This document shows, piece by piece, positions 1-5,661 of a stretch of DNA of 6,738 nucleotides (positions within the stretch are counted from its first letter, which is position 1; each line of letters starts with the position of its first letter). The position numbers and the translations under genes are program-made. The notes under the pieces are model-generated. The model was not told the origin of the DNA. It did no database searches and was given only the letters and a program-made list of their open reading frames with translations. Source of the DNA: Anaerolineae bacterium (GTDB lineage Bacteria > Chloroflexota > Anaerolineae > JAFGEY01); assembly GCA_016931365.1 (NCBI GenBank), contig JAFGEY010000559.1:1-6738 (forward strand), given 5' to 3'.

Positions 1-785
1 AACAGGATGCCCCGCGCGCCGTCGATGGTCACGTCGAGCAACTGGCTGGAAATGGCCGCCATCGCCGCTTGGACCGCGCGGTTCTCGCCGCTGGCCTGGC
101 CTACGGCCATCAATGCCGCGCCGCCTTCGCTCATAATCGTGCGCACGTCGGCAAAATCGAGGTTGATCAGGCCGGGAACGGTGATCAGTTCCGAGATGCC
201 CTGGATACCCTGGCGCAGCACGTCGTCGGCGGCGCGGAAAGCGGTCTGGAGCGAAGCCTTTTTGTCGACGATTTGCAGCAGGCGGTCATTGGGAATGACG
301 ATCAGCGTATCAACCTGTTCCTTGAGCCGCTCGATGCCTTCTTCGGCCACCTGGCGGCGCCGGGTGCCTTCAAAGGCAAACGGGCGCGTCACCACCCCAA
401 TCGCCAGCGCGCCCACTTCACGGGCGATGGCCGCCGCTATCGGTGTGGCACCGGTGCCGGTGCCGCCGCCCATCCCGGCGGTCAAAAAGACCATATCCGT
501 GCCGCGCAGCACCTCGTACAGGTCGTCGCTCGACTCCTCCGCCGCCTTGCGCCCCATTTCCGGGTTTCCGCCGGAGCCGAGGCCCTTGGTCAGCTTTTCG
601 CCGATGTGAATGCGCTGCGGCGCGTTGGACATCATCAAGGCTTGCGAGTCGGTGTTGATCGCCACAAACTCGACACCCTGAATGCCCTCGGCGATCATCC
701 GGTTGACTGCATTCGATCCGCCGCCGCCGAGTCCCAATACCTTGATCCGGGCAAAGTGCTCTGGTACGCTACTTTTCTGTTCCAT
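1..785 (-). CDS. ftsZ: Cell division protein FtsZ (partial, 3' end outside window)
   Basis: FtsZ is the tubulin-like GTPase that polymerises into the cytoplasmic Z ring and recruits the divisome. The 261 complete codons visible start at an ATG with a strong ribosome binding site and run off the low-coordinate edge. The N-terminal nucleotide-binding glycine loop reads [14 protein letters not shown] (residues 17-30). The tubulin signature GGGTGTG lies at 106-112, and the T7 synergy loop NLDFADV at 208-214 keeps both acidic residues that activate GTP hydrolysis across the dimer interface (D210, D213). The visible part ends in [11 protein letters not shown] at the start of the C-terminal domain. 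That leaves roughly a third of a typical FtsZ, including the C-terminal peptide that would bind FtsA, outside the window. It is the last gene seen of the cluster, 61 nt after ftsA. Nothing suggests it is broken. Confidence 0.98.
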   Translation of the reverse strand, partial: MEQKSSVPEHFARIKVLGLGGGGSNAVNRMIAEGIQGVEFVAINTDSQALMMSNAPQRIHIGEKLTKGLGSGGNPEMGRKAAEESSDDLYEVLRGTDMVFLTAGMGGGTGTGATPIAAAIAREVGALAIGVVTRPFAFEGTRRRQVAEEGIERLKEQVDTLIVIPNDRLLQIVDKKASLQTAFRAADDVLRQGIQGISELITVPGLINLDFADVRTIMSEGGAALMAVGQASGENRAVQAAMAAISSQLLDVTIDGARGIL

Positions 786-846
786 CCTAGTTCTCCTTTT
801 CTGGTCTACCCCCTCAGACTTGGATATATGTGTGCTTTCTCCTCAA
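786..846 (-). other. ftsA-ftsZ intergenic spacer
   Basis: This 61-nt spacer is the longest in the cluster. Reading the minus strand from the ftsA stop, it has a purine-rich AGGAGAAA (836-843) with no ATG, GTG or TTG at a usable distance after it. An A/T-rich TATATC (823-828) follows, then a GGGGG run, then the real ftsZ ribosome binding site. TATATC could be a -10 box, but I see no convincing -35 element at proper spacing, so a promoter is only a possibility. No stable hairpin with a T-run is evident. Confidence 0.5.
792..798 (-). promoter_or_regulatory. Ribosome binding site of ftsZ
   Basis: The minus strand reads AAGGAGA here, six bases before the ATG at 785. It is the closest match to a consensus Shine-Dalgarno sequence in the window, which fits the high FtsZ output relative to FtsA and FtsQ known in other bacteria. 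It also fixes the ftsZ start. Confidence 0.85.
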
Positions 847-2064
847 TCAACCAGGAAGAAAGTTCTTGAACCATTTGGTCACGCGACCGGTCAGCGGCGT
901 CTTGGGCGTATGCGGGCGGACGGACGGTTTCTGGCGCTGCCCCCACATCAACAAGCCCACGCTGGTCGCGAAAGCGGGTTTGGTCAGCGTATCGACCAAC
1001 CCCTGCAAATCGTGCGGTTTGCCCACCCGCGCCGGCAGGCCGATCACTTCGCGCGCCACATCGCGGATGCCGGGCAGATCGGCCGTGCCGCCGCAGAGCA
1101 CAACGCCAGCGGGCAGCAGCCCGTCATAGCCGGAGCGTTTGATCTCTTGCAAGATCAGGCCGGAAATTTCTTCCACTCGCGCGTGCAGAACCTCGGCCAG
1201 ATCGCGGCGCGAAATTTTCTGATGCGCGCTCTCGCCAAAAGTAACAATATCCAGCGTTTCACCCTCGGCGATCTCTTTAGGCACGGCGTGCCCGTATTTT
1301 TTCTTGGCTTCTTCAGCCTCCTCAAAGGGCGTGCGCAGGCAAATGGCGATGTCGTTGGTCAGGTGATGCCCGCCCACCGGCAAGATGCTGGTGTGCCACA
1401 CGCTGCCCTCGATGAAAATGGCAATGTCGGTTGTGCCCCCGCCAATGTCGGCGACGACGACGCCCATCGCCCGCTCGGTGTCGGTGAGGATGGCCTCACC
1501 AGAAGCCAATGGCGCCAGCACCATCTCGTCGATCTCGATGTCGAGCGAATTGACGCACTTGACCAGGTTTTGGATCGTCGGCGTGGCCCCGGTGATAATG
1601 TGCGCCTCGACCTCCAGCCGCACACCGTGCATCCCGCGCGGGTCGCTGACCCCTTCCTGCCCGTCGATGGAAAAGCCGCGCGGCACGATGTGAATGATCT
1701 CGCTGTTCTCGGGGATCGAAATCGCCTGCGCGGCGTCCAGCGCGCGCAGCACGTCCTCATCGACGATCGCCCGCTCACCGGGCACGGCGACCACGCCCCG
1801 GCTGTTCAGCGAGGCGATGTGCGATCCGGCGATGCCCACATAGGCGCGCGAGATCTGATAACCAGAAATGCGCTCGGCACGCTCCACCGAGGTCGAGATC
1901 GCGTCAGCAGCCTCGCCGGCATTCACCACCACACCCTTGCGCAGCCCACGCGATGGGGCCACGCCCACGCCGATGATGCGCAGCACACCCAACTCGCTGA
2001 TCTCCCCCACCAACGTGCAGACCTTGGTTGTTCCTATGTCGATACTGGCGATTGTTTTTTCCAC
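847..2064 (-). CDS. ftsA: Cell division protein FtsA
   Basis: FtsA is the actin-fold ATPase that tethers FtsZ filaments to the membrane and helps recruit later divisome proteins. From the GTG at 2064 it is 405 residues, the usual size. Phosphate-1 loop DIGTTK is at 9-14. The SHS2 (1C) domain characteristic of FtsA follows, around GYQISRAYVGIAGSHI (68-83). Phosphate-2 motif ADIGGGTTD is at 205-213 and adenosine motif VVLCGGTADLPGI at 321-333. After a proline-rich linker, the C-terminus ends in VTKWFKNFLPG (395-405), a basic amphipathic segment matching the membrane-targeting helix. I chose this GTG because GAGGT (2072-2076) sits seven bases before it. A TTG at 2067 is nearly as plausible; a TTG at 2085 gives 412 residues but has no ribosome binding site and overlaps sbp. 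The gene lies between sbp (10 nt upstream) and ftsZ. Confidence 0.96.
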   Translation of the reverse strand: MEKTIASIDIGTTKVCTLVGEISELGVLRIIGVGVAPSRGLRKGVVVNAGEAADAISTSVERAERISGYQISRAYVGIAGSHIASLNSRGVVAVPGERAIVDEDVLRALDAAQAISIPENSEIIHIVPRGFSIDGQEGVSDPRGMHGVRLEVEAHIITGATPTIQNLVKCVNSLDIEIDEMVLAPLASGEAILTDTERAMGVVVADIGGGTTDIAIFIEGSVWHTSILPVGGHHLTNDIAICLRTPFEEAEEAKKKYGHAVPKEIAEGETLDIVTFGESAHQKISRRDLAEVLHARVEEISGLILQEIKRSGYDGLLPAGVVLCGGTADLPGIRDVAREVIGLPARVGKPHDLQGLVDTLTKPAFATSVGLLMWGQRQKPSVRPHTPKTPLTGRVTKWFKNFLPG

Positions 2065-2071
2065 CAAATTT

Positions 2072-2076
2072 ACCTC
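2072..2076 (-). promoter_or_regulatory. Ribosome binding site of ftsA, overlapping the sbp stop
   Basis: The minus strand reads GAGGT, seven bases before the GTG at 2064. Its first two bases are the last two of the sbp stop codon TGA (2077-2075). A ribosome finishing sbp therefore covers the ftsA initiation region, so the two genes are probably translationally coupled. Confidence 0.6.
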
Positions 2077-2452
2077 ATTGAACAATATCTGACGGTGTTC
2101 GATGCTGCTTCCACCACGTTTTCAAACGCTCCAACGACAACCGTCGGATGACGGCCAGATTATTGAACAGACGTACCCCAAAAGCGACGATCGCTGCATA
2201 ATACAGTTCCACACCCAGGCGGTCGCCGAGCAGCGTGAGCAGCGCGGCCAGCAGCCCATTGACAAAAAAGCCGCTGATAAACACCCAGTTGTCGTACTCG
2301 CCTTGCATATCAGCCCGCAGCGCGCCAAGCACCGAATCGAGCGAGGCGAGAATGGCCAGCGCCGTGTAGCGCGTATAGGCGGCAGGCAAGGTGATCGAAA
2401 AGATCGAGCCGATAATCAAACCGAGCAACAATCCGATCAACGGCAGCCACAT
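2075..2452 (-). CDS. sbp: Small basic membrane protein, Sbp/DUF1290 family
   Basis: A 125-residue integral membrane protein of the DUF1290 'small basic protein' family, known from the Bacillus dcw cluster just before ftsA; its molecular function is not established. Hydrophobic segments fall at about 3-20, 29-45, 56-75 and 81-99. The family-typical core is visible: AILASLDSVLGALRA (33-47), NWVFISGFFVNGLLAALL (55-72), LGDRLGVELYYAAIVAFG (75-92) and the following RLFNNLAVIRR (94-104). A basic tail with two tryptophans (LERLKTWWKQHR, 107-118) follows the last hydrophobic segment and probably lies in the cytoplasm. The ATG is only two bases after the ftsQ stop, with GGAG (2460-2463) seven bases upstream inside ftsQ. 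The position between ftsQ and ftsA suggests a role near the divisome or in envelope growth, but that is inference from context. Confidence 0.9.
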   Translation of the reverse strand: MWLPLIGLLLGLIIGSIFSITLPAAYTRYTALAILASLDSVLGALRADMQGEYDNWVFISGFFVNGLLAALLTLLGDRLGVELYYAAIVAFGVRLFNNLAVIRRLSLERLKTWWKQHRTPSDIVQ

Positions 2453-2454
2453 GT

Positions 2455-3555
2455 TCAGGCTCCATTTTCATCCGGCAAACGATAATACGGGCTGTCCGGA
2501 AAGCGCAGATCCACCAGCGACGGCTGCGGCGTGTCCTCGCCTGCAAACTGCTGCTCGATCGCGCGCAAAATGCCCACTTTGTAGGCCATATCATCGCCCG
2601 TCCCCAGGTAAACTTGCCATCCGCGTTCATGGCGAAAGCGCAGCCCGGTGATGGGCGCATAACCGAGCACCTCCACGCCGGGTAGCAGGTCGACCAACTG
2701 CTGGGCTGCCTGCACGGCTTCGGGATCGACCGAATCGGGCAAGCCGGGGCGGATATCTTGCACGACGACGCTGGGTGTCACATCACCTTGCGCGGGATAC
2801 AATTGCCCGTCGTCGTCCACCCAATAATTTATCCCCGCGATCTGCCACATCACCTGTCCGCCCTGTTCCTCGACGATCAACGTCACCCGGTTGGGCAAAC
2901 CGTATTTGATCTGCACCGCGCGCACCGGAGGCAATACCTCAAGGACCTGCCGGGCCACTCGTTGCGCGTCGAGCCAAAAGATGCTGTAATTCCGCAAGCC
3001 GCTCGCCGTGACGATCGCTTCGGAGGAAACGCGCTGGTTGCCGCTCACATTGATCTCGTGCACGTAAAACTGCTCGTTGGTAAAGAACCAGAACAAAACC
3101 CAACCGACCAGGGCCAAAAACAAGACGTTGATCGCCGTATAGCCGCCTACCTGCCACGCCGTCTGCACCGGGGCGATGACGGCCGCGCGCAGGTTCGGCA
3201 GTTCCGGCTTGGGATGTCCAAGCCGCGCCCGCGAGCGCCGATTTTTGGCCCGCGGCGCATGCAATGCTTCATCGAGCCAGTCCTTCAACTGGACAAAAAG
3301 GTTGAATGGACGGGCCTGGCGGCCGCTCCTCGCAGATGCTCGGTTCGCGGTTGCTCGGTTCGCGGTTGCTTGACGCATCGTCTGTAAAGTCGTCCTGGAT
3401 GCTTTCGCATCTATCGCCGTGTGATGATGCGCTGCTGAACGCCGCCCGCCAACGCGAAAAACCGGATAGGTTTGCACCACCGCCTGATAGGACGAACTGT
3501 TTTTGCCCTTGCGCCTGCGATTCGATTTTTTGGATGTGCGGTTGTTGGTCAACAC
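2455..3555 (-). CDS. ftsQ: Cell division protein FtsQ/DivIB
   Basis: FtsQ/DivIB is a bitopic divisome protein; in characterised species it forms a complex with FtsL and FtsB (DivIC) and links the Z ring to the septal wall synthase. Here it has 366 residues, longer than E. coli FtsQ. Residues 1-138 form an unusually long cytoplasmic tail rich in Lys, Arg, Ala and Ser. One hydrophobic helix follows (about 139-159, AINVLFLALVGWVLFWFF). The POTRA domain covers about 162-232, starting at FYVHEINVSGNQRVS and including LPNRVTLIVEE (220-230). The beta domain follows, with YWVDDDGQLYP (244-254), to about residue 356. The GTG start has GGGGAG nine bases upstream and lies 18 nt after ddl. The tail contains a perfect 15-bp tandem duplication. 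The family call rests on the topology, POTRA pattern and position; sequence identity in this family is always low. Confidence 0.92.
   Translation of the reverse strand: MLTNNRTSKKSNRRRKGKNSSSYQAVVQTYPVFRVGGRRSAAHHHTAIDAKASRTTLQTMRQATANRATANRASARSGRQARPFNLFVQLKDWLDEALHAPRAKNRRSRARLGHPKPELPNLRAAVIAPVQTAWQVGGYTAINVLFLALVGWVLFWFFTNEQFYVHEINVSGNQRVSSEAIVTASGLRNYSIFWLDAQRVARQVLEVLPPVRAVQIKYGLPNRVTLIVEEQGGQVMWQIAGINYWVDDDGQLYPAQGDVTPSVVVQDIRPGLPDSVDPEAVQAAQQLVDLLPGVEVLGYAPITGLRFRHERGWQVYLGTGDDMAYKVGILRAIEQQFAGEDTPQPSLVDLRFPDSPYYRLPDENGA
2460..2463 (-). promoter_or_regulatory. Ribosome binding site of sbp, inside the ftsQ 3' end
   Basis: The minus strand reads GGAG seven bases before the sbp ATG at 2452. 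It lies within the last codons of ftsQ, so sbp translation is likely linked to completion of ftsQ. Confidence 0.55.
3341..3370 (-). repeat. Perfect 15-bp tandem duplication inside ftsQ
   Basis: Two identical, adjacent 15-bp units (3341-3355 and 3356-3370, plus-strand unit CGGTTCGCGGTTGCT) encode the pentapeptide ATANR twice in FtsQ (residues 63-72). A degenerate third unit (3326-3340, 10 of 15 bases matching) encodes ASARS. The repeat is in frame and lies in the low-complexity cytoplasmic tail, so copy-number change would lengthen the tail without breaking the gene. Confidence 0.9.
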
Positions 3556-3564
3556 TGTTCAGCA

Positions 3565-3570
3565 CTCCCC
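3565..3570 (-). promoter_or_regulatory. Ribosome binding site of ftsQ
   Basis: The minus strand reads GGGGAG nine bases before the GTG at 3555, in the short spacer after ddl. This supports the GTG as the ftsQ start. Confidence 0.65.
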
Positions 3571-3573
3571 AAC

Positions 3574-4695
3574 CTACTCTGTCACCGTATAGGACGTTTC
3601 CGACTGGTTCTTGTCCTCAAATCGCTCGATCGCCAGCTCGATCAGCCGGTCGATCAATTCACTGTAACTGATTCCCGTCGCCGCCCACAGCTTGGGATAC
3701 ATGCTGATCCGGGTAAAGCCGGGAATGGTGTTCACTTCATTGACGTACAGATCGCCGGTTTCGCCGGAGAGCAAAAAATCGGCCCGCGCCATCCCCGCAC
3801 AATCGATGGCCAGGTACACCTGAACTGCCATTTTGCGGACGCGCTCTGTCATCTCGGGCGACAGCGGAGCGGGGATCAACAACTCGGACGCATCCTCACC
3901 CTCGTCAAAATACTTGGCTTCATAGTTGTAAAACTCGCGGCTGGGAATCACCTCACCGGGCATGGAAGCAATCGGATCGTCGTTGCCCAGCACACTGACC
4001 TCGATCTCGCGCGCCTGCGGCACTGCCGCCTCGACGATCAGCTTGCGATCGTAACGGGCCGCCTCATCGAGTCCGGCAGCCAGCCCGGCCCGGTCGTGGC
4101 ACTTGGAAATGCCCACGCTCGATCCCAGGTTGGCCGGTTTGGCAAACACCGGGTAGGCCAGCGCCGCTTCGATCTGATCCAATACGCGCTGCGGATCGGC
4201 CTGCCACACCTTGCGCTTGACGACCAGGTGCTCGACGATTGGCAGCCCATGCGCCTTCATCACATCCTTGAACGCGGCTTTGTCCAGCCCTAACACCGAG
4301 CCGATCACCCCCGCGCCCACGTAGGGGATGCCAGCCAGTTCGAGCAGGCCCTGCACGGTGCCATCTTCGCCATAGGTGCCGTGCAGCACCGGAAAGACCA
4401 CGTCCAACTCGGCCAATTTGACTGTGGTTAGAGCTTGCTCTCGTGCTTCGAGCCGCATCAAGCCGCGATGGGTCGGATCGGCCAGCAGCGCGGCCGGACT
4501 GCCGGCTGTGCCGGAGGTCAGCGCAGTCAGCGGATCGTTGCCGGCGATCCACTGCCCGTTTTTGTCGATGCCGATCGGCACGACATTGTATTTGTCCTTG
4601 TCAACAGCGTTCATTACCGACTGCGCTGAAGCCAGCGAAACCTCGTGTTCGCCGGAACGCCCGCCAAAGATGACGCCCACGTTGATTTTTACCAT
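3574..4695 (-). CDS. ddl: D-alanine--D-alanine ligase
   Basis: A cytoplasmic ATP-grasp enzyme that joins two D-alanines, using ATP, to make the dipeptide MurF adds to the peptidoglycan precursor. At 373 residues it is at the longer end for the family. Visible motifs are [14 protein letters not shown] (7-20, with E16 equivalent to the catalytic Glu of E. coli DdlB), HGTYGEDG (105-112), [11 protein letters not shown] (129-139, S133), the ATP-binding [10 protein letters not shown] (186-195), the omega-loop FYNYEAKY (255-262), GMARADF (301-307) and the metal-binding [10 protein letters not shown] (319-328). Tyr262 in EAKY is the residue replaced by Phe or Lys in D-Ala-D-Lac ligases, so ordinary D-Ala-D-Ala specificity, and hence a vancomycin-sensitive precursor, is inferred. 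The ATG overlaps the murB stop (ATGGTAA); only a GGGGA directly abutting the ATG is seen, so initiation probably depends on ribosomes finishing murB. Confidence 0.97.
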   Translation of the reverse strand: MVKINVGVIFGGRSGEHEVSLASAQSVMNAVDKDKYNVVPIGIDKNGQWIAGNDPLTALTSGTAGSPAALLADPTHRGLMRLEAREQALTTVKLAELDVVFPVLHGTYGEDGTVQGLLELAGIPYVGAGVIGSVLGLDKAAFKDVMKAHGLPIVEHLVVKRKVWQADPQRVLDQIEAALAYPVFAKPANLGSSVGISKCHDRAGLAAGLDEAARYDRKLIVEAAVPQAREIEVSVLGNDDPIASMPGEVIPSREFYNYEAKYFDEGEDASELLIPAPLSPEMTERVRKMAVQVYLAIDCAGMARADFLLSGETGDLYVNEVNTIPGFTRISMYPKLWAATGISYSELIDRLIELAIERFEDKNQSETSYTVTE

Positions 4696-5648
4696 TCCCC
4701 AACCAACTCGATTTCCGGTTCCAGGGTTTCGCCAAACTGCGCTTTGACCCGCTCCTGCGCCAGGTCGATCAAGGCTTTGACCTCAACTGCCCTGGCTCCA
4801 CCCAGGTTGATGATAAAATTGGCGTGCAGCGGCGAGATCATGGCATTGCCGCGCCGCTCGCCTTTCAGCCCGCACTGTTCGATCAAAAATCCGGCCGGGT
4901 AATTCGCGGTGCGCTTGAACACCGATCCGCAACTCGGCTCACGCGGGTTGCGCTCCCAGCGCCGCTGGGTGTACTGGGCGGCCATCTCGGCCAGCCATTG
5001 TGGATCGCCGGGACGCAAAGTCAGCGTCACGTCGAGGATCACCGGGCGTTCATCCCGCGGCATCTGCTTGAGACGACTGCCACGGTAGCAGAATGCGATC
5101 TCGGCAGCGAAAATCTCGCGCACGGCGCCATCCATCTCCAGCAGCGTTGCCCCGACCACACAATCACAGATGTATCCGCCGAAAGCGCCCGCATTGCCGA
5201 CCACCGCCCCACCGATCGAGCCGGGAATATCAACCGCCCAGTGCAGACCCTCAAGCGCACGGCTGACGCTTTCCCGTGCCAGGTCTTGAAAGGATGCGCC
5301 AGCCTCGGCCCACACCCTCACCTCGCCGTCCTGGGGCGTAAACCGGTACTGCGCTGCCGTGTAATGGATCACCGCGCCGCGAATCCCTGCATCGGCAACC
5401 AGGATTTCCGCCCCGCCGCCGAGGATCAAGGGAATAAATCCTACCGCGCGTGCCTTGTTAAAGGCCAGAATCATCTGCTCGCGGCTTGCGGCTTGGACAA
5501 ACAGGTCGGCCGGGCCGCCGATTTCGTAGGTCGTGTGCCGGCTCATCGGCTCATCGTGCAAGACGGTGAGACCGGCGTTTTGAAGTTCGATTGCCAGTGA
5601 TGCAAGTTTGTCGCTCATAGACCTCGATGATTGCGCCTGCTCAGGCAT
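4689..5648 (-). CDS. murB: UDP-N-acetylenolpyruvoylglucosamine reductase (MurB, type II-like)
   Basis: MurB is the FAD- and NADPH-dependent cytoplasmic enzyme that reduces UDP-GlcNAc-enolpyruvate to UDP-MurNAc. From the ATG at 5648 it is 319 residues, normal for the family. Motifs in order: [14 protein letters not shown] (38-51), FAD loop [16 protein letters not shown] (76-91), [18 protein letters not shown] (141-158), CYRGSRLK (187-194), SCGSVFKR (239-246, with S242 as the proton-donor Ser), [11 protein letters not shown] (253-263), HANFIIN (275-281) and a C-terminal LEPEIELVG (309-317) carrying the conserved Glu. In the FAD loop the usual Ser-Asn pair is Ala80-Glu81, which is unusual. I chose 5648 because AGGAA lies six bases upstream and the start falls 13 nt after the murC stop. 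The frame stays open upstream to a GTG at 5720, but that stretch is murC 3'-end repeat sequence. An ATG at 5618 is less likely. The gene overlaps ddl by seven bases. Confidence 0.95.
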   Translation of the reverse strand: MPEQAQSSRSMSDKLASLAIELQNAGLTVLHDEPMSRHTTYEIGGPADLFVQAASREQMILAFNKARAVGFIPLILGGGAEILVADAGIRGAVIHYTAAQYRFTPQDGEVRVWAEAGASFQDLARESVSRALEGLHWAVDIPGSIGGAVVGNAGAFGGYICDCVVGATLLEMDGAVREIFAAEIAFCYRGSRLKQMPRDERPVILDVTLTLRPGDPQWLAEMAAQYTQRRWERNPREPSCGSVFKRTANYPAGFLIEQCGLKGERRGNAMISPLHANFIINLGGARAVEVKALIDLAQERVKAQFGETLEPEIELVGEW

Positions 5649-5654
5649 AGCTGA

Positions 5655-5659
5655 TTCCT
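5655..5659 (-). promoter_or_regulatory. Ribosome binding site of murB (decides the start)
   Basis: The minus strand reads AGGAA six bases before the ATG at 5648 and two bases after the murC stop TGA (5664-5662). It supports starting murB at 5648 rather than at the GTG at 5720, which lies inside murC. Confidence 0.65.
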
Positions 5660-5661
5660 GA

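Noticed and set aside
69..869. A 266-codon open frame on the plus strand opposite ftsZ
   Set aside because: It mirrors the conserved FtsZ reading frame, has no recognisable domain, and runs across the ftsA-ftsZ spacer with no sign of its own ribosome binding site.
2065..2085. Upstream TTG start for FtsA at 2085, giving 412 residues
   Set aside because: No ribosome binding site precedes it and it would overlap the end of sbp. The GTG at 2064 has GAGGT seven bases upstream and gives the usual short N-terminus before the first phosphate loop.
682..2151. A 489-codon open frame on the plus strand opposite ftsA
   Set aside because: It is antisense to a clear FtsA with all actin-fold motifs. Its translation is low-complexity (rich in His, Arg, Asp and Gln) and matches no family I recognise. 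Long antisense frames are expected in G/C-rich coding DNA.
3472..4293. Plus-strand open frames opposite ddl, and a similar one opposite murB (4824-5600)
   Set aside because: Both are shadows of well-supported minus-strand genes and show no motifs or plausible start signals.
3574..4695. Vancomycin-resistance-type D-Ala-D-Lac ligase
   Set aside because: The omega-loop reads EAKY with the Tyr typical of D-Ala-D-Ala enzymes, and the gene sits in a dcw cluster with no van regulatory or dehydrogenase genes nearby.
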